Origin: an uncultured Lachnospiraceae bacterium
Lineage (GTDB): Bacteria > Bacillota > Clostridia > Lachnospirales > Lachnospiraceae
DNA: 7,259 bases
Assembly: GCA_910586005.1 (NCBI GenBank)
Contig: CAJUHG010000038.1
Coordinates: forward strand, 21,891-29,149
Direction of reading: 5' to 3'
Part shown: positions 1 through 6,384 of the stretch, piece after piece
Layout of the letters: every line of letters starts with the position of its first letter
How positions within the stretch are numbered: the first letter of the stretch is position 1
The notes under the pieces: model-generated
Told to the model about the DNA's origin: nothing
The model's input: the letters and a program-made list of their open reading frames with translations, nothing else
Database searches by the model: none
Position numbers and translations under genes: made by a program

Positions 1-993
1 ACAGCTGATTTTACAATTACAAAAGCAGCAGACACTGAAAAAGCAGATATTTCCAAAGCGACTATGACATTGTCCCAAACAAGTTATACTTATGATGGAA
101 AAGCTAAAACCCCATCGGTTACCGTGAAGTTAGATGGTAAAACATTAGTTTTAAATACAGACTATACCGTTTCTTATAGTAATAATATCAACGTAGGAAC
201 AGCGAAGGTAACAATTACAGGTAAGGGAAATTATACAGGAAGTAAGACAGCTGATTTTACAATTACAAAAGCAGCAGACACTGAAAAAGCAGATATTTCC
301 AAAGCGACTATGACATTGTCCCAAACAAGTTATACTTATGATGGAAAAGCCAAAACTCCATCAGTTACTGTGAAGCTGGATAATAAAACATTAGTTTTAA
401 ATACAGACTATACCATTTCTTATAGTAATAATACCAATGTGGGAACAGCGAAGGTAACAATTACAGGCAAAGGAAATTATACAGGAAGTAAGACAGCTGA
501 CTTTACAATTACAAAAGCAGCAGAAACTGAAAAAGCAGATATTTCCAGAGTAACCATGACATTGTCCCAAACAAGTTATACTTATGATGGAAAAGCCAAA
601 ACTCCATCGGTTACCGTGAAGTTAGATGGTAAAACATTAGTTTTCAATGCAGATTATACCATTTCTTATAGTAATAATACTAAAGTAGGAACAGCAAAGG
701 TAACGATTACTGGTAAGGGAAATTATATGGGAAGTAAGACAGCTAGCTTTACCATTAAAAAAGCAGATATTTCCAAAGCTACCATGACATTGTCCCAAAC
801 AAGCTACACTTACAATGGAAAAGCCAAAACCCCATCTGTCACTGTGAAGCTGGATGGTAAAACATTAGCTTTAAATACAGACTATACCATTTCTTATAGT
901 AATAATACTAAGGTAGGAACAGCGAAGGTAACGATTACTGGCAAGGGAAATTATACTGGGAAGAAGACAGTTAGCTTTACCATTAAAAAAGCA
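1..993 (+). repeat. Tandem Ig-like coding repeats (246/246/228/228 bp)
   Basis: Units begin at the DIS motif at 46, 292, 538 and 766, giving lengths of 246, 246, 228 and 228 bp. Bases 1-45 are identical to 247-291, so at least one more unit lies upstream. The length step comes from a six-residue linker element (AADTEK or AAETEK) present before units 1, 2 and 3 and absent before unit 4. Units 1 and 2 are nearly identical at DNA level, while unit 4 has more silent and amino-acid changes, the pattern expected of recent duplication or gene conversion among the upstream units. Confidence 0.93.
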
Positions 994-1509
994 GCCACTG
1001 TATCCATTACCTGTAAGAAAACTTTGTATAAGGTTGCATATGGCACAAAACCATTTAAAATCAATGCATCCTCCAAAAGCAAGATGACCTTTACAAGTTC
1101 TAAACCCAAAATTGCCGCTGTGAATAAGGATACTGGAAAAGTAACAATCAAAAATACTGGAATTGCCACCATAACCATTAAAGCAGGAAAAGTATCTAAG
1201 AAGGTGACAATTGAGGTAAGTCCAAAGAAGCCATCTGTAAAGTCAGCACAGGCAGTAAAAGGCAAAAAGCTGACTGTGAAATGGGCAAAAGATAAGATGG
1301 CATCGGGGTATCAGGTTCAGGTGAGTACAGATAAGAAATTTAAAAAGGATATGAAATCCAAGAAAATATCAAAGACTTCTTACACATTCACAAAGCTGAA
1401 AACAGGCAAAAAGTATTATGTAAGATTGCGCAGTTATAAGGAATCTGACAAAGGACTGCTGTATGGCACATGGAGCAAAGTAAAATTGAGTAGCAAGATT
1501 AAGAAGTAA
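1..1509 (+). CDS. Repetitive Ig-like / Big_2 / fibronectin III surface or secreted protein, 3' part
   Basis: The frame is already open at base 1, so the first ATG (64) is internal and the true start and any signal peptide lie upstream; 502 residues are visible. Order of modules: four complete Ig-like repeats (bases 46-993) with the core TSYTYDGKAKTPSV, DYTISYSNN and TGKGNYTG; a Big_2-like beta domain (about 991-1218, with TFTSSKPKIAAVNKDTGKV); then a fibronectin III-like domain (about 1222-1506, with SGYQVQVSTDKKF and KKYYVRLRSY). The repeats resemble the MBG/YDG class of bacterial beta-sandwich modules; exact family assignment is my inference. The C-terminus is lysine-rich (SSKIKK) with no LPXTG motif, hydrophobic segment or positive tail, so wall anchoring would have to be through the missing N-terminus. 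Such proteins in Clostridia are usually extracellular adhesins or enzymes carrying accessory domains; the activity cannot be told from this part. A terminator follows, so it is not co-transcribed with the downstream genes. Confidence 0.9.
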   Translation, partial: TADFTITKAADTEKADISKATMTLSQTSYTYDGKAKTPSVTVKLDGKTLVLNTDYTVSYSNNINVGTAKVTITGKGNYTGSKTADFTITKAADTEKADISKATMTLSQTSYTYDGKAKTPSVTVKLDNKTLVLNTDYTISYSNNTNVGTAKVTITGKGNYTGSKTADFTITKAAETEKADISRVTMTLSQTSYTYDGKAKTPSVTVKLDGKTLVFNADYTISYSNNTKVGTAKVTITGKGNYMGSKTASFTIKKADISKATMTLSQTSYTYNGKAKTPSVTVKLDGKTLALNTDYTISYSNNTKVGTAKVTITGKGNYTGKKTVSFTIKKAATVSITCKKTLYKVAYGTKPFKINASSKSKMTFTSSKPKIAAVNKDTGKVTIKNTGIATITIKAGKVSKKVTIEVSPKKPSVKSAQAVKGKKLTVKWAKDKMASGYQVQVSTDKKFKKDMKSKKISKTSYTFTKLKTGKKYYVRLRSYKESDKGLLYGTWSKVKLSSKIKK

Positions 1510-1555
1510 ACATTGAAGTATTAAAGATAAGTAGTTCATCCAATTAATAGATTAT

Positions 1556-1592
1556 AAAATAGCCGTATCCTTTGGTCGGGAGCGGCTATTTT
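1556..1592 (+). terminator. Intrinsic terminator of the repeat-protein gene
   Basis: A perfect 10-bp stem AAAATAGCCG (1556-1565) / CGGCTATTTT (1583-1592) with a 17-nt loop starts 46 bases after the stop codon and runs into a T-rich tract (TTTTTGTATTTT, 1589-1600). An outer pair, ATTATAAAAT (1551-1560) and ATTTTATAAT (1596-1605), is also complementary and shares bases with the inner stem. The A-tract on the left means the hairpin could also stop minus-strand transcription. Confidence 0.88.
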
Positions 1593-1605
1593 TGTATTTT
1601 ATAAT

Positions 1606-1757
1606 TATCTTTATTTCTGATAGTATATCTGAGACTGGAATAAGCCATATATAATTCAACTATAAAAATATATGTTTAAAAAGTGTAGTTAAAATACGTT
1701 TTCCTATATGCAAGAAAAACGATTGAAGCACACACATGCAAGAGTATAAAGAGTCAG
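1606..1757. other. AT-rich intergenic DNA, no gene seen
   Basis: Stops are frequent in all frames and no protein-like reading frame is visible. A weak 7-bp AT inverted repeat CATATAT (1646-1652) / ATATATG (1668-1674) and a direct repeat of ATGCAAGA (1708-1715 and 1736-1743, 28 bases apart) are the only structures noted. TTGAAG (1723-1728) with TATAAA (1745-1750) at 16-nt spacing is a possible second promoter ahead of the one at 1758. Confidence 0.55.
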
Positions 1758-1786
1758 TTGGAAATAATAAATTTGAATGTTATAAT
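1758..1786 (+). promoter_or_regulatory. Sigma-A type promoter upstream of the DUF262 gene
   Basis: TTGGAA (1758-1763), a 17-nt spacer and a consensus TATAAT (1781-1786). Transcription would begin near 1793, giving a leader of about 135 nt before the ATG at 1928; that leader carries the short open frame described at 1866. This is the best promoter match between the terminator at 1556-1592 and the nuclease gene. Confidence 0.6.
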
Positions 1787-1865
1787 AAATAACAGAAAGA
1801 TTATCAAATAAATATATACACTATGTAAGAGCATCTTTGACATTTTTGCAGCAGGCGCAAGCAAT

Positions 1866-1931
1866 ATGATATTTTATTTAAAGAAATTAGAAGAAATAAC
1901 TACACCAGAAGAGTGGGAGAAATACATATGA
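1866..1931 (+). CDS. Possible 21-codon leader ORF, or tail of a decayed gene
   Basis: ATG at 1866 opens a 21-codon frame ending in PEEWEKYI, with its TGA (1929-1931) overlapping the nuclease ATG (1928-1930) as ATGA, the classic arrangement for translational coupling. The same frame stays open upstream to a TAA at 1809-1811 without another ATG, and that upstream part reads like real protein (IFDIFAAGASNMIFYLKKL), which suggests either the 3' remnant of a lost gene or a peptide using a non-standard start. No clear Shine-Dalgarno sequence precedes 1866. I do not recognise the peptide. Its end resembles the last residues of the GNAT at 4109-4657 (ITKEEWEKD). Confidence 0.3.
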   Translation: MIFYLKKLEEITTPEEWEKYI

Positions 1932-3958
1932 AAGCAGATAATTTAAATCTTTTAGAATTTATTGGACCAGGAAAAAGAACTTTTTATATCCCAGTATATC
2001 AGAGAAATTATGATTGGAAAAGAATACAATGCATTACTCTATTTAAAGATATTGAAAAAATAGCCATTGATAATAAAAGGAATAGCCACTTTTTGGGAAC
2101 GATAGTATATGTGGAGGGAGATTCTTCTGCGAATTTTAGACAATTTATTGTAATTGATGGGCAACAACGATTGACTTCCATAATGCTGCTACTGAAAGCA
2201 ATTTTAGATTTCACAAAGAATGAGCAATTGAAAGAAGAAATAAATGATAGTTATTTGATAAATAAATATGGTCCTGAAGTATTAAGAATCAAATTGAAAC
2301 CAATGAAATCTGATGCATATAATTTTCAAAAACTGATACACAATCAGATACAAGACATGAAAGAATCTCAAATACTATTAAATTATTATTTGTTTAGAGA
2401 TATGATCCAAGAATCAAATTTATCTCCAGAAGAAATATATCAAGGAATACAAAAATTGGAAATAGTTTATATTCAATTGACAAAGGAAAATCCTCAATTA
2501 ATTTTTGAGTCATTAAATTCAACAGGATTGGATTTAACACAGGCCGATCTTATTAGAAATTATTTGTTAATGGGTCAAACTTATCAACAACAAGAGAAAT
2601 TATATAATGATTATTGGATTCGGCTTGAACAAATGCTTCCAGATGTTATGATATCTGATTTTATTAGAGATTTTCTGACATTAAAAACAGCAAAAATTTC
2701 TAATAAAGATAAAGTTTATCATAATTTTAAAGATTATTATCGACGTTTAGATAATTATGATATAGAAGGATTTCTAGATGAATTAGTAACATATGGAGAA
2801 TATTATAGTTGGTTTAAATATTGTAATAGCCCTGAGGAAGAAGTAAATCAAAGATTGTCCCAGTTACAAAGGTTAAAAGCAACCATTGTTTATCCATTTT
2901 TATTAAATATATTTGAAGATTGTTATATGTATCATAAGATTGATGTACAGATGATATGTAAAACATTAGATGTTATTTTATCTTATGTTATGAGACGTCT
3001 GCTGTGTGAAATGCCAACAAATGCATTAAATAAAGTGTTTGCATCTATGTCAAACGATATCAAACGATATCATGATGACACTTTGTCTGATAAAGTTACA
3101 AGAGTTTTAGCAGGAAAAAAGGGAAAAGCAATTTTTCCAAATGATGTATTGTTAAGAGAAAAGTTATTGTTGCGTAATAGTTATAAATTTTTACATATTA
3201 AGTATGTTTTAGAACAAATTGAGTGCAGGCAGGGAAAAGAAGTAGTTTCGTTTGATAAACTGACCATAGAGCATATTATGCCTCAAACGCTTACTGCTAA
3301 ATGGAATATAGATCTTGGGAAAAAAGCAACAGAAATATATGAGAAATATATTCATTGTATAGGAAATTTAACTTTGACAGGTTATAATTTAGAAATGTCT
3401 AATCACAATTTTGAAGAAAAAAAGAAAATCTATGAAAACTCCAATATTTATATTAGTAAAGAAATTGCAAAAATGGATAGCTGGGGAGAAAAAGAAATTG
3501 TGAAAAGAAGTGAGTGGCTGATAAAGGAAATAGCTTCTATTTGGAAATGCCCAGATATTATAAATCTCAATGAATCTGCTATTGATACAAGAACAGAATT
3601 TGATATAACAGATGAAGTGGATGTAACAGGGAGAACTCCTTGTGAATTAGAAATATGTGGAGTGATTATTCCCGTTGATTCTTGGAGAAGTTTTTTTAAA
3701 AATATTTGTATGCAGATGTATGAGTATGATGTTCAGATTTTCAGAGGATTAGTTCGTCACAAAGATTTTAAAGGTAGAAGTAAACGTATTATCAATGATA
3801 CAGATGAAAATATGAGAGTACCACAAAAAATAGCAGAAGGTATATATTTAGAAATGAATCTAAGTGCAAATGAAGCGCTAAATTATGCAAAATTAGTGAT
3901 TGATAAATATGAAGAAATGGAAAATGAATGTTCCTATAGATTAAAGCCGATAAGTTAA
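1928..3958 (+). CDS. DUF262-DUF1524 (GmrSD-like) HNH nuclease
   Basis: 676 residues. The N-terminal DUF262 (GmrS, ParB-like) domain shows IPVYQRNYDW (21-30), HFLGTIV (54-60) and the signature VIDGQQRLTS (75-84); DGQQR is the NTP-binding/hydrolysis motif in this family. A largely helical middle leads to the DUF1524 HNH domain: EHIMPQ (448-453, His449), then IGNLTL (478-483) and SNHNFEEKKKIY (from 491). Known members (GmrSD, SspE, BrxU) restrict phage DNA by sensing base or backbone modifications, using NTPase plus HNH nicking or cleavage; this one's trigger cannot be read from sequence. Residues from about 570 form an additional domain containing SWRSFFKNICMQMYEYD and MNLSAN (643-648); I have seen similar tails on restriction-related proteins but cannot name the family securely. 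ATG 1928 is chosen because GGGAG (1915-1919) sits 8 nt upstream; a GTG at 1913 overlaps that site. The gene looks markedly more AT-rich than its neighbours, consistent with transfer. Confidence 0.92.
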   Translation: MKADNLNLLEFIGPGKRTFYIPVYQRNYDWKRIQCITLFKDIEKIAIDNKRNSHFLGTIVYVEGDSSANFRQFIVIDGQQRLTSIMLLLKAILDFTKNEQLKEEINDSYLINKYGPEVLRIKLKPMKSDAYNFQKLIHNQIQDMKESQILLNYYLFRDMIQESNLSPEEIYQGIQKLEIVYIQLTKENPQLIFESLNSTGLDLTQADLIRNYLLMGQTYQQQEKLYNDYWIRLEQMLPDVMISDFIRDFLTLKTAKISNKDKVYHNFKDYYRRLDNYDIEGFLDELVTYGEYYSWFKYCNSPEEEVNQRLSQLQRLKATIVYPFLLNIFEDCYMYHKIDVQMICKTLDVILSYVMRRLLCEMPTNALNKVFASMSNDIKRYHDDTLSDKVTRVLAGKKGKAIFPNDVLLREKLLLRNSYKFLHIKYVLEQIECRQGKEVVSFDKLTIEHIMPQTLTAKWNIDLGKKATEIYEKYIHCIGNLTLTGYNLEMSNHNFEEKKKIYENSNIYISKEIAKMDSWGEKEIVKRSEWLIKEIASIWKCPDIINLNESAIDTRTEFDITDEVDVTGRTPCELEICGVIIPVDSWRSFFKNICMQMYEYDVQIFRGLVRHKDFKGRSKRIINDTDENMRVPQKIAEGIYLEMNLSANEALNYAKLVIDKYEEMENECSYRLKPIS

Positions 3959-3959
3959 A

Positions 3960-3980
3960 AAAGCGTATGTGTTACGTTTT
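3960..3980 (+). terminator. Weak terminator-like hairpin after the nuclease gene
   Basis: AAAGCGTA (3960-3967) can pair with TACGTTTT (3973-3980) over a 5-nt loop, with one G-U pair, one base after the stop codon. The T run is inside the stem and is followed by GAGAG, so termination would be inefficient; partial read-through into the GNAT gene is plausible. Confidence 0.3.
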
Positions 3981-4015
3981 GAGAGACTGGTGGGTTCGCG
4001 TAAAGTTTTTGGGTT

Positions 4016-4069
4016 TTCAAATGGACAGCCACTTGTGCCTATAAACAGCTTTTGAGTCTGTCCTTTGAA
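4016..4069. other. Hairpin in intergenic segment 3959-4108 (possible structured RNA or mobile-element relic)
   Basis: TTCAAATGGACAG (4016-4028) pairs with CTGTCCTTTGAA (4058-4069): 12 base pairs with a single bulged T (4022) and a 29-nt loop. The flanking segment from 3981 is visibly less AT-rich than the nuclease gene before it (GACTGGTGGGTTCGCG, 3985-4000). There is no T tract after the right arm, so it is not an obvious terminator, and no riboswitch consensus is recognised. Function unknown. Confidence 0.4.
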
Positions 4070-4108
4070 CATAGTTTTACAATAAATATAAAGAAAGGTA
4101 TCAATAAT

Positions 4109-4657
4109 ATGAATCTTACAACACAAAGATTAATTCTGCGCGCATGGGTAGAATCTGATGCAGAAAGTTTATATCAATATGCCAAAGATGCAGCAGTGGG
4201 ACCAATTGCAGGATGGCCAATGCATTCGAGCGTGGAAAATAGTCGAGAGATTATTAGAAATGTATTATCAGAAGATGAAATTTATGCGGTATGTCTGAAA
4301 GAAGACAATTGTGCAATAGGCAGTATTGGATTGACAATGGGAAATGCTAGCAATCTAAATTTACCAGATACAGAAGCTGAACTTGGATACTGGATAGGAG
4401 TTCCTTTTTGGGGAAAAGGGCTTATTCCAGAAGCCGTCAAGGAATTACTTCGTCATGGTTTTGAAGATTTGAAATTAGAAAAAATATGGTGTGGATATTT
4501 TGAAGGCAATCTAAAATCCAAACGAGTGCAAGATAAATGTGGTTTTAAATACCATCATACAAAGAAAGATATGTATTGGGAATTGATGAAGGATATTCGC
4601 ACAGAGCATGTTACTTGTATTACAAAAGAAGAGTGGGAGAAAGATAAGAGTTTTTAA
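4109..4657 (+). CDS. GNAT N-acetyltransferase, RimJ/RimL type
   Basis: 182 residues, the usual size for this family. It opens with the typical LTTQRLILRAW (3-13) and carries the acetyl-CoA binding region ELGYWIGVPFWGKGLIPEAV (91-110), where WGKG stands in the Q/RxxGxG/A pyrophosphate loop, followed by EKIWCGYFEGNLKSKRVQDK (124-143) and CGF, matching the usual N-x-x-S-x-x-V-x-x-K-x-GF pattern. It should transfer acetyl from acetyl-CoA to an amine; the substrate (protein N-terminus, polyamine, antibiotic or other small molecule) cannot be inferred. Start: ATG 4109 has AGAAAGG (4092-4098) ten bases upstream and fits the family N-terminus; the longer frame from 4052 would add 19 unrelated residues read through the hairpin. 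It lies 150 bp after the DUF262 gene and 70 bp before hsdM. It may be a passenger in the island rather than a defence component. Confidence 0.9.
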   Translation: MNLTTQRLILRAWVESDAESLYQYAKDAAVGPIAGWPMHSSVENSREIIRNVLSEDEIYAVCLKEDNCAIGSIGLTMGNASNLNLPDTEAELGYWIGVPFWGKGLIPEAVKELLRHGFEDLKLEKIWCGYFEGNLKSKRVQDKCGFKYHHTKKDMYWELMKDIRTEHVTCITKEEWEKDKSF

Positions 4658-4727
4658 AGAACACGTTGCCTATAGGGGTGCGAATATTCTTAAATCTAGA
4701 TAAAAACAATAGAAAGTAGAGGGTTCT

Positions 4728-6266
4728 ATGATTACTGGAATAGTAAAAAATAAAATTGATAAAATTTGGACAGATCTATGGGCAGGTGGAATTACAAATC
4801 CATTAACTGTTATTGAGCAGTTGACTTATTTCATGTTCATCCGTTCTTTAGATGAAAAGGAACTGGAAAATGAAGAATTTGAACATATGACAGGTCAAAA
4901 AATGGAAAAAATATTTCCACAATCAGAAGTTGGACAATCCATGAGATGGAGTAAATTTAAGGAAAAAGATGCTCGGGTAATCTTTGAGATTGTATCACAG
5001 AGAGTGTTTCCTGCGATTAAAAAATTAAAGTATGGGCAATTACCAGACTTCAATGAAAGAGGAGAACTAATAGAAATTCCAGATAATATTTATAAAAAAG
5101 AAGAAGGAAAAGCTGCTTTTGCAAGATATATGGAGGGGGCTACTTTTTTAATTCCTACTCCGCAGGTTTTGCAGAAAATTATTACAGGTCTTGACGATTT
5201 GTATGAGCATGATATTTCAGATTTAGATATGCAGGGGGATTTGTATGAATATATGCTTGGAAAACTTGCAACTGCAGGTCAAAATGGACAGTTCCGAACA
5301 CCAAAACATATAAGGGAAATGATGGTGGAATTATTAGCTCCAACGCCAGAGGACTATATTATAGATCCAGCCTGTGGAACAGCAGGATTTTTGGTATCTG
5401 CCTCTGAATATCTTAGAAAAAATTATGAGGATACTATGACAAATGAACAATGGGAACATTTTACAAGTACAGCATTTACTGGATTTGATACAGATTATAC
5501 GATGCTAAGAATTTCTGCAATGAATTTAATGTTACATTCCATTACAAATCCAGAGATTGATTATAAAGACAGTGTTTCGAAACAGAATCAGATAAGCAGT
5601 AAATATACGATTTGTTTGGCAAATCCACCATTTAAAGGAAGCATTGATGCAGAGAGTATTAATGATGATTTAAAAGCTGTGACAAATACAAAGAAAACAG
5701 AATTACTATTTTTAGCATTATTTCTTCGCTTATTAAGAACAGGTGGTAGATGCGCTTGTATTGTTCCTGATGGAGTTTTATTTGGAAGCAGCAAGGCGCA
5801 TAAATCCATTAGAAAAGAATTAGTAGAAAATCATAACTTACAGGCAGTTATTTCTATGCCATCAGGCGTGTTCAAGCCATATGCAGGCGTATCCACAGCG
5901 ATTCTAATCTTTACAAAAACAGAGGCAGGAGGAACAGAAAATATTTGGTTCTATGATATGAAAGCAGATGGATTTACCTTAGATGATAAAAGGTCTGAAA
6001 TTCCAGAAAATGATATTCCAGATATTATAAAAAGATTTCATTCCTTAGAAAAAGAAGGGAATAGAGAAAGAACAGAGCAAAGTTTTTTTGTTCCCAAAGA
6101 GGAAGTTGTTAAAAATGATTATGATTTATCCATAAATAAATATAAAAAAGTGGAATATATTCCAGTAGAATATCCACCTACAAGCGAAATACTAGCTGAA
6201 ATCAAAGAACTTCAGAAAAAGATTTCAGAAGGAATAGATGAATTAGAAGCTATGTTGGAAGTGTAA
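4728..6266 (+). CDS. hsdM: Type I restriction-modification methyltransferase subunit HsdM
   Basis: 512 residues, full length for the family. The helical N-terminal HsdM domain (about 5-150) includes WTDLWAGGITNP and IEQLTYFMFIRSLDE. The N6-adenine methyltransferase domain follows: GQFRTPKHI (187-195), SAM-binding motif I DPACGTAGF (213-221), an acidic GFD (252-254) and catalytic motif IV NPPF (299-302); SGVFKPYAGVSTAILIFTK (379-397) is also typical. HsdM works as M2S with HsdS, which recognises DNA, and with HsdR cuts unmodified DNA. All methylation motifs are intact, but no hsdS or hsdR is visible in the window, so activity depends on an S subunit encoded elsewhere, possibly beyond the right edge. 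AGAGGG (4718-4723) lies 4 nt before the ATG, a short but workable spacing. No convincing promoter is seen in the 70-bp gap after the GNAT gene, so co-transcription with it is likely. The 3' end is intact. Confidence 0.95.
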   Translation: MITGIVKNKIDKIWTDLWAGGITNPLTVIEQLTYFMFIRSLDEKELENEEFEHMTGQKMEKIFPQSEVGQSMRWSKFKEKDARVIFEIVSQRVFPAIKKLKYGQLPDFNERGELIEIPDNIYKKEEGKAAFARYMEGATFLIPTPQVLQKIITGLDDLYEHDISDLDMQGDLYEYMLGKLATAGQNGQFRTPKHIREMMVELLAPTPEDYIIDPACGTAGFLVSASEYLRKNYEDTMTNEQWEHFTSTAFTGFDTDYTMLRISAMNLMLHSITNPEIDYKDSVSKQNQISSKYTICLANPPFKGSIDAESINDDLKAVTNTKKTELLFLALFLRLLRTGGRCACIVPDGVLFGSSKAHKSIRKELVENHNLQAVISMPSGVFKPYAGVSTAILIFTKTEAGGTENIWFYDMKADGFTLDDKRSEIPENDIPDIIKRFHSLEKEGNRERTEQSFFVPKEEVVKNDYDLSINKYKKVEYIPVEYPPTSEILAEIKELQKKISEGIDELEAMLEV

Positions 6267-6278
6267 AAGGGAAATAAG

Positions 6279-6292
6279 TGTTACATGTAACA
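6279..6292. promoter_or_regulatory. 14-bp perfect palindrome, possible operator
   Basis: TGTTACATGTAACA is perfectly self-complementary and begins 12 bases after the hsdM stop codon. Without a loop or T tract it is a poor terminator, and it lies too far upstream of the promoter at 6333 to be a core element. A dimeric regulator site or the edge of an inserted segment are the reasonable readings; neither is proven. Confidence 0.35.
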
Positions 6293-6315
6293 TGGTGGTT
6301 TTGTGGAGCTTTAAA

Positions 6316-6357
6316 TATCATATGTTTTCCAATTGAGTAAATTTATGGCATATGATA
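6316..6357. repeat. Inverted repeat over the Rpn promoter
   Basis: TATCATATG (6316-6324) and CATATGATA (6349-6357) are exact reverse complements, 24 bases apart. The two arms flank the -35 box and the right arm runs into the -10 box of the promoter at 6333-6361, so a protein bound at both arms could block it. Each arm also holds the small palindrome CATATG. Confidence 0.4.
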
Positions 6358-6361
6358 AAAT
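6333..6361 (+). promoter_or_regulatory. Promoter of the Rpn nuclease gene
   Basis: TTGAGT (6333-6338), a 17-nt spacer, and an extended -10 TGATAAAAT (TAAAAT at 6356-6361, preceded by TGn). Transcription would start near 6368, leaving a leader of only about 17 nt that begins at the Shine-Dalgarno AAAGGAG (6368-6374). The gene therefore probably has its own promoter, separate from hsdM. Confidence 0.55.
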
Positions 6362-6384
6362 GTAATAAAAGGAGATAGCTACCA

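Noticed and set aside
1..993. CRISPR-like array
   Set aside because: Units are 228-246 bp of continuous coding sequence without short repeats and unique spacers; the 12-bp array at 7195 likewise has no spacers.
951..1265. Minus-strand frame of 104 codons
   Set aside because: It lies wholly inside the Big_2 region of the repeat protein, in antisense; its hydrophobic look comes from the reverse of lysine and threonine codons.
1837..1870. TTGACA (1837-1842) with TATGAT (1865-1870) as a promoter
   Set aside because: The spacer is 22 nt, too long for sigma-A, and TTGACA falls inside the protein-like short frame.
4065..4092. TTGAAC-16-TATAAA as a promoter for the GNAT gene
   Set aside because: Transcription would begin near 4099, after the Shine-Dalgarno at 4092-4098, leaving the start codon without it.
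4052..4108. Longer GNAT start at ATG 4052
   Set aside because: The extra 19 residues match nothing in the family, overlap the hairpin, and the ATG at 4109 has a good ribosome site and the canonical N-terminus.
3941..4126. Minus-strand frame of 61 codons over the intergenic element
   Set aside because: It overlaps the ends of two well-supported genes, has no convincing ribosome site and covers hairpins; treated as a sign of a non-coding element rather than a gene.
4666..4695. TTGCCT-18-TTAAAT as a promoter for hsdM
   Set aside because: Both boxes are poor matches; co-transcription with the GNAT gene explains expression as well.
5588..5809. Minus-strand frame inside hsdM
   Set aside because: Antisense to the NPPF region of an intact HsdM; no protein features.
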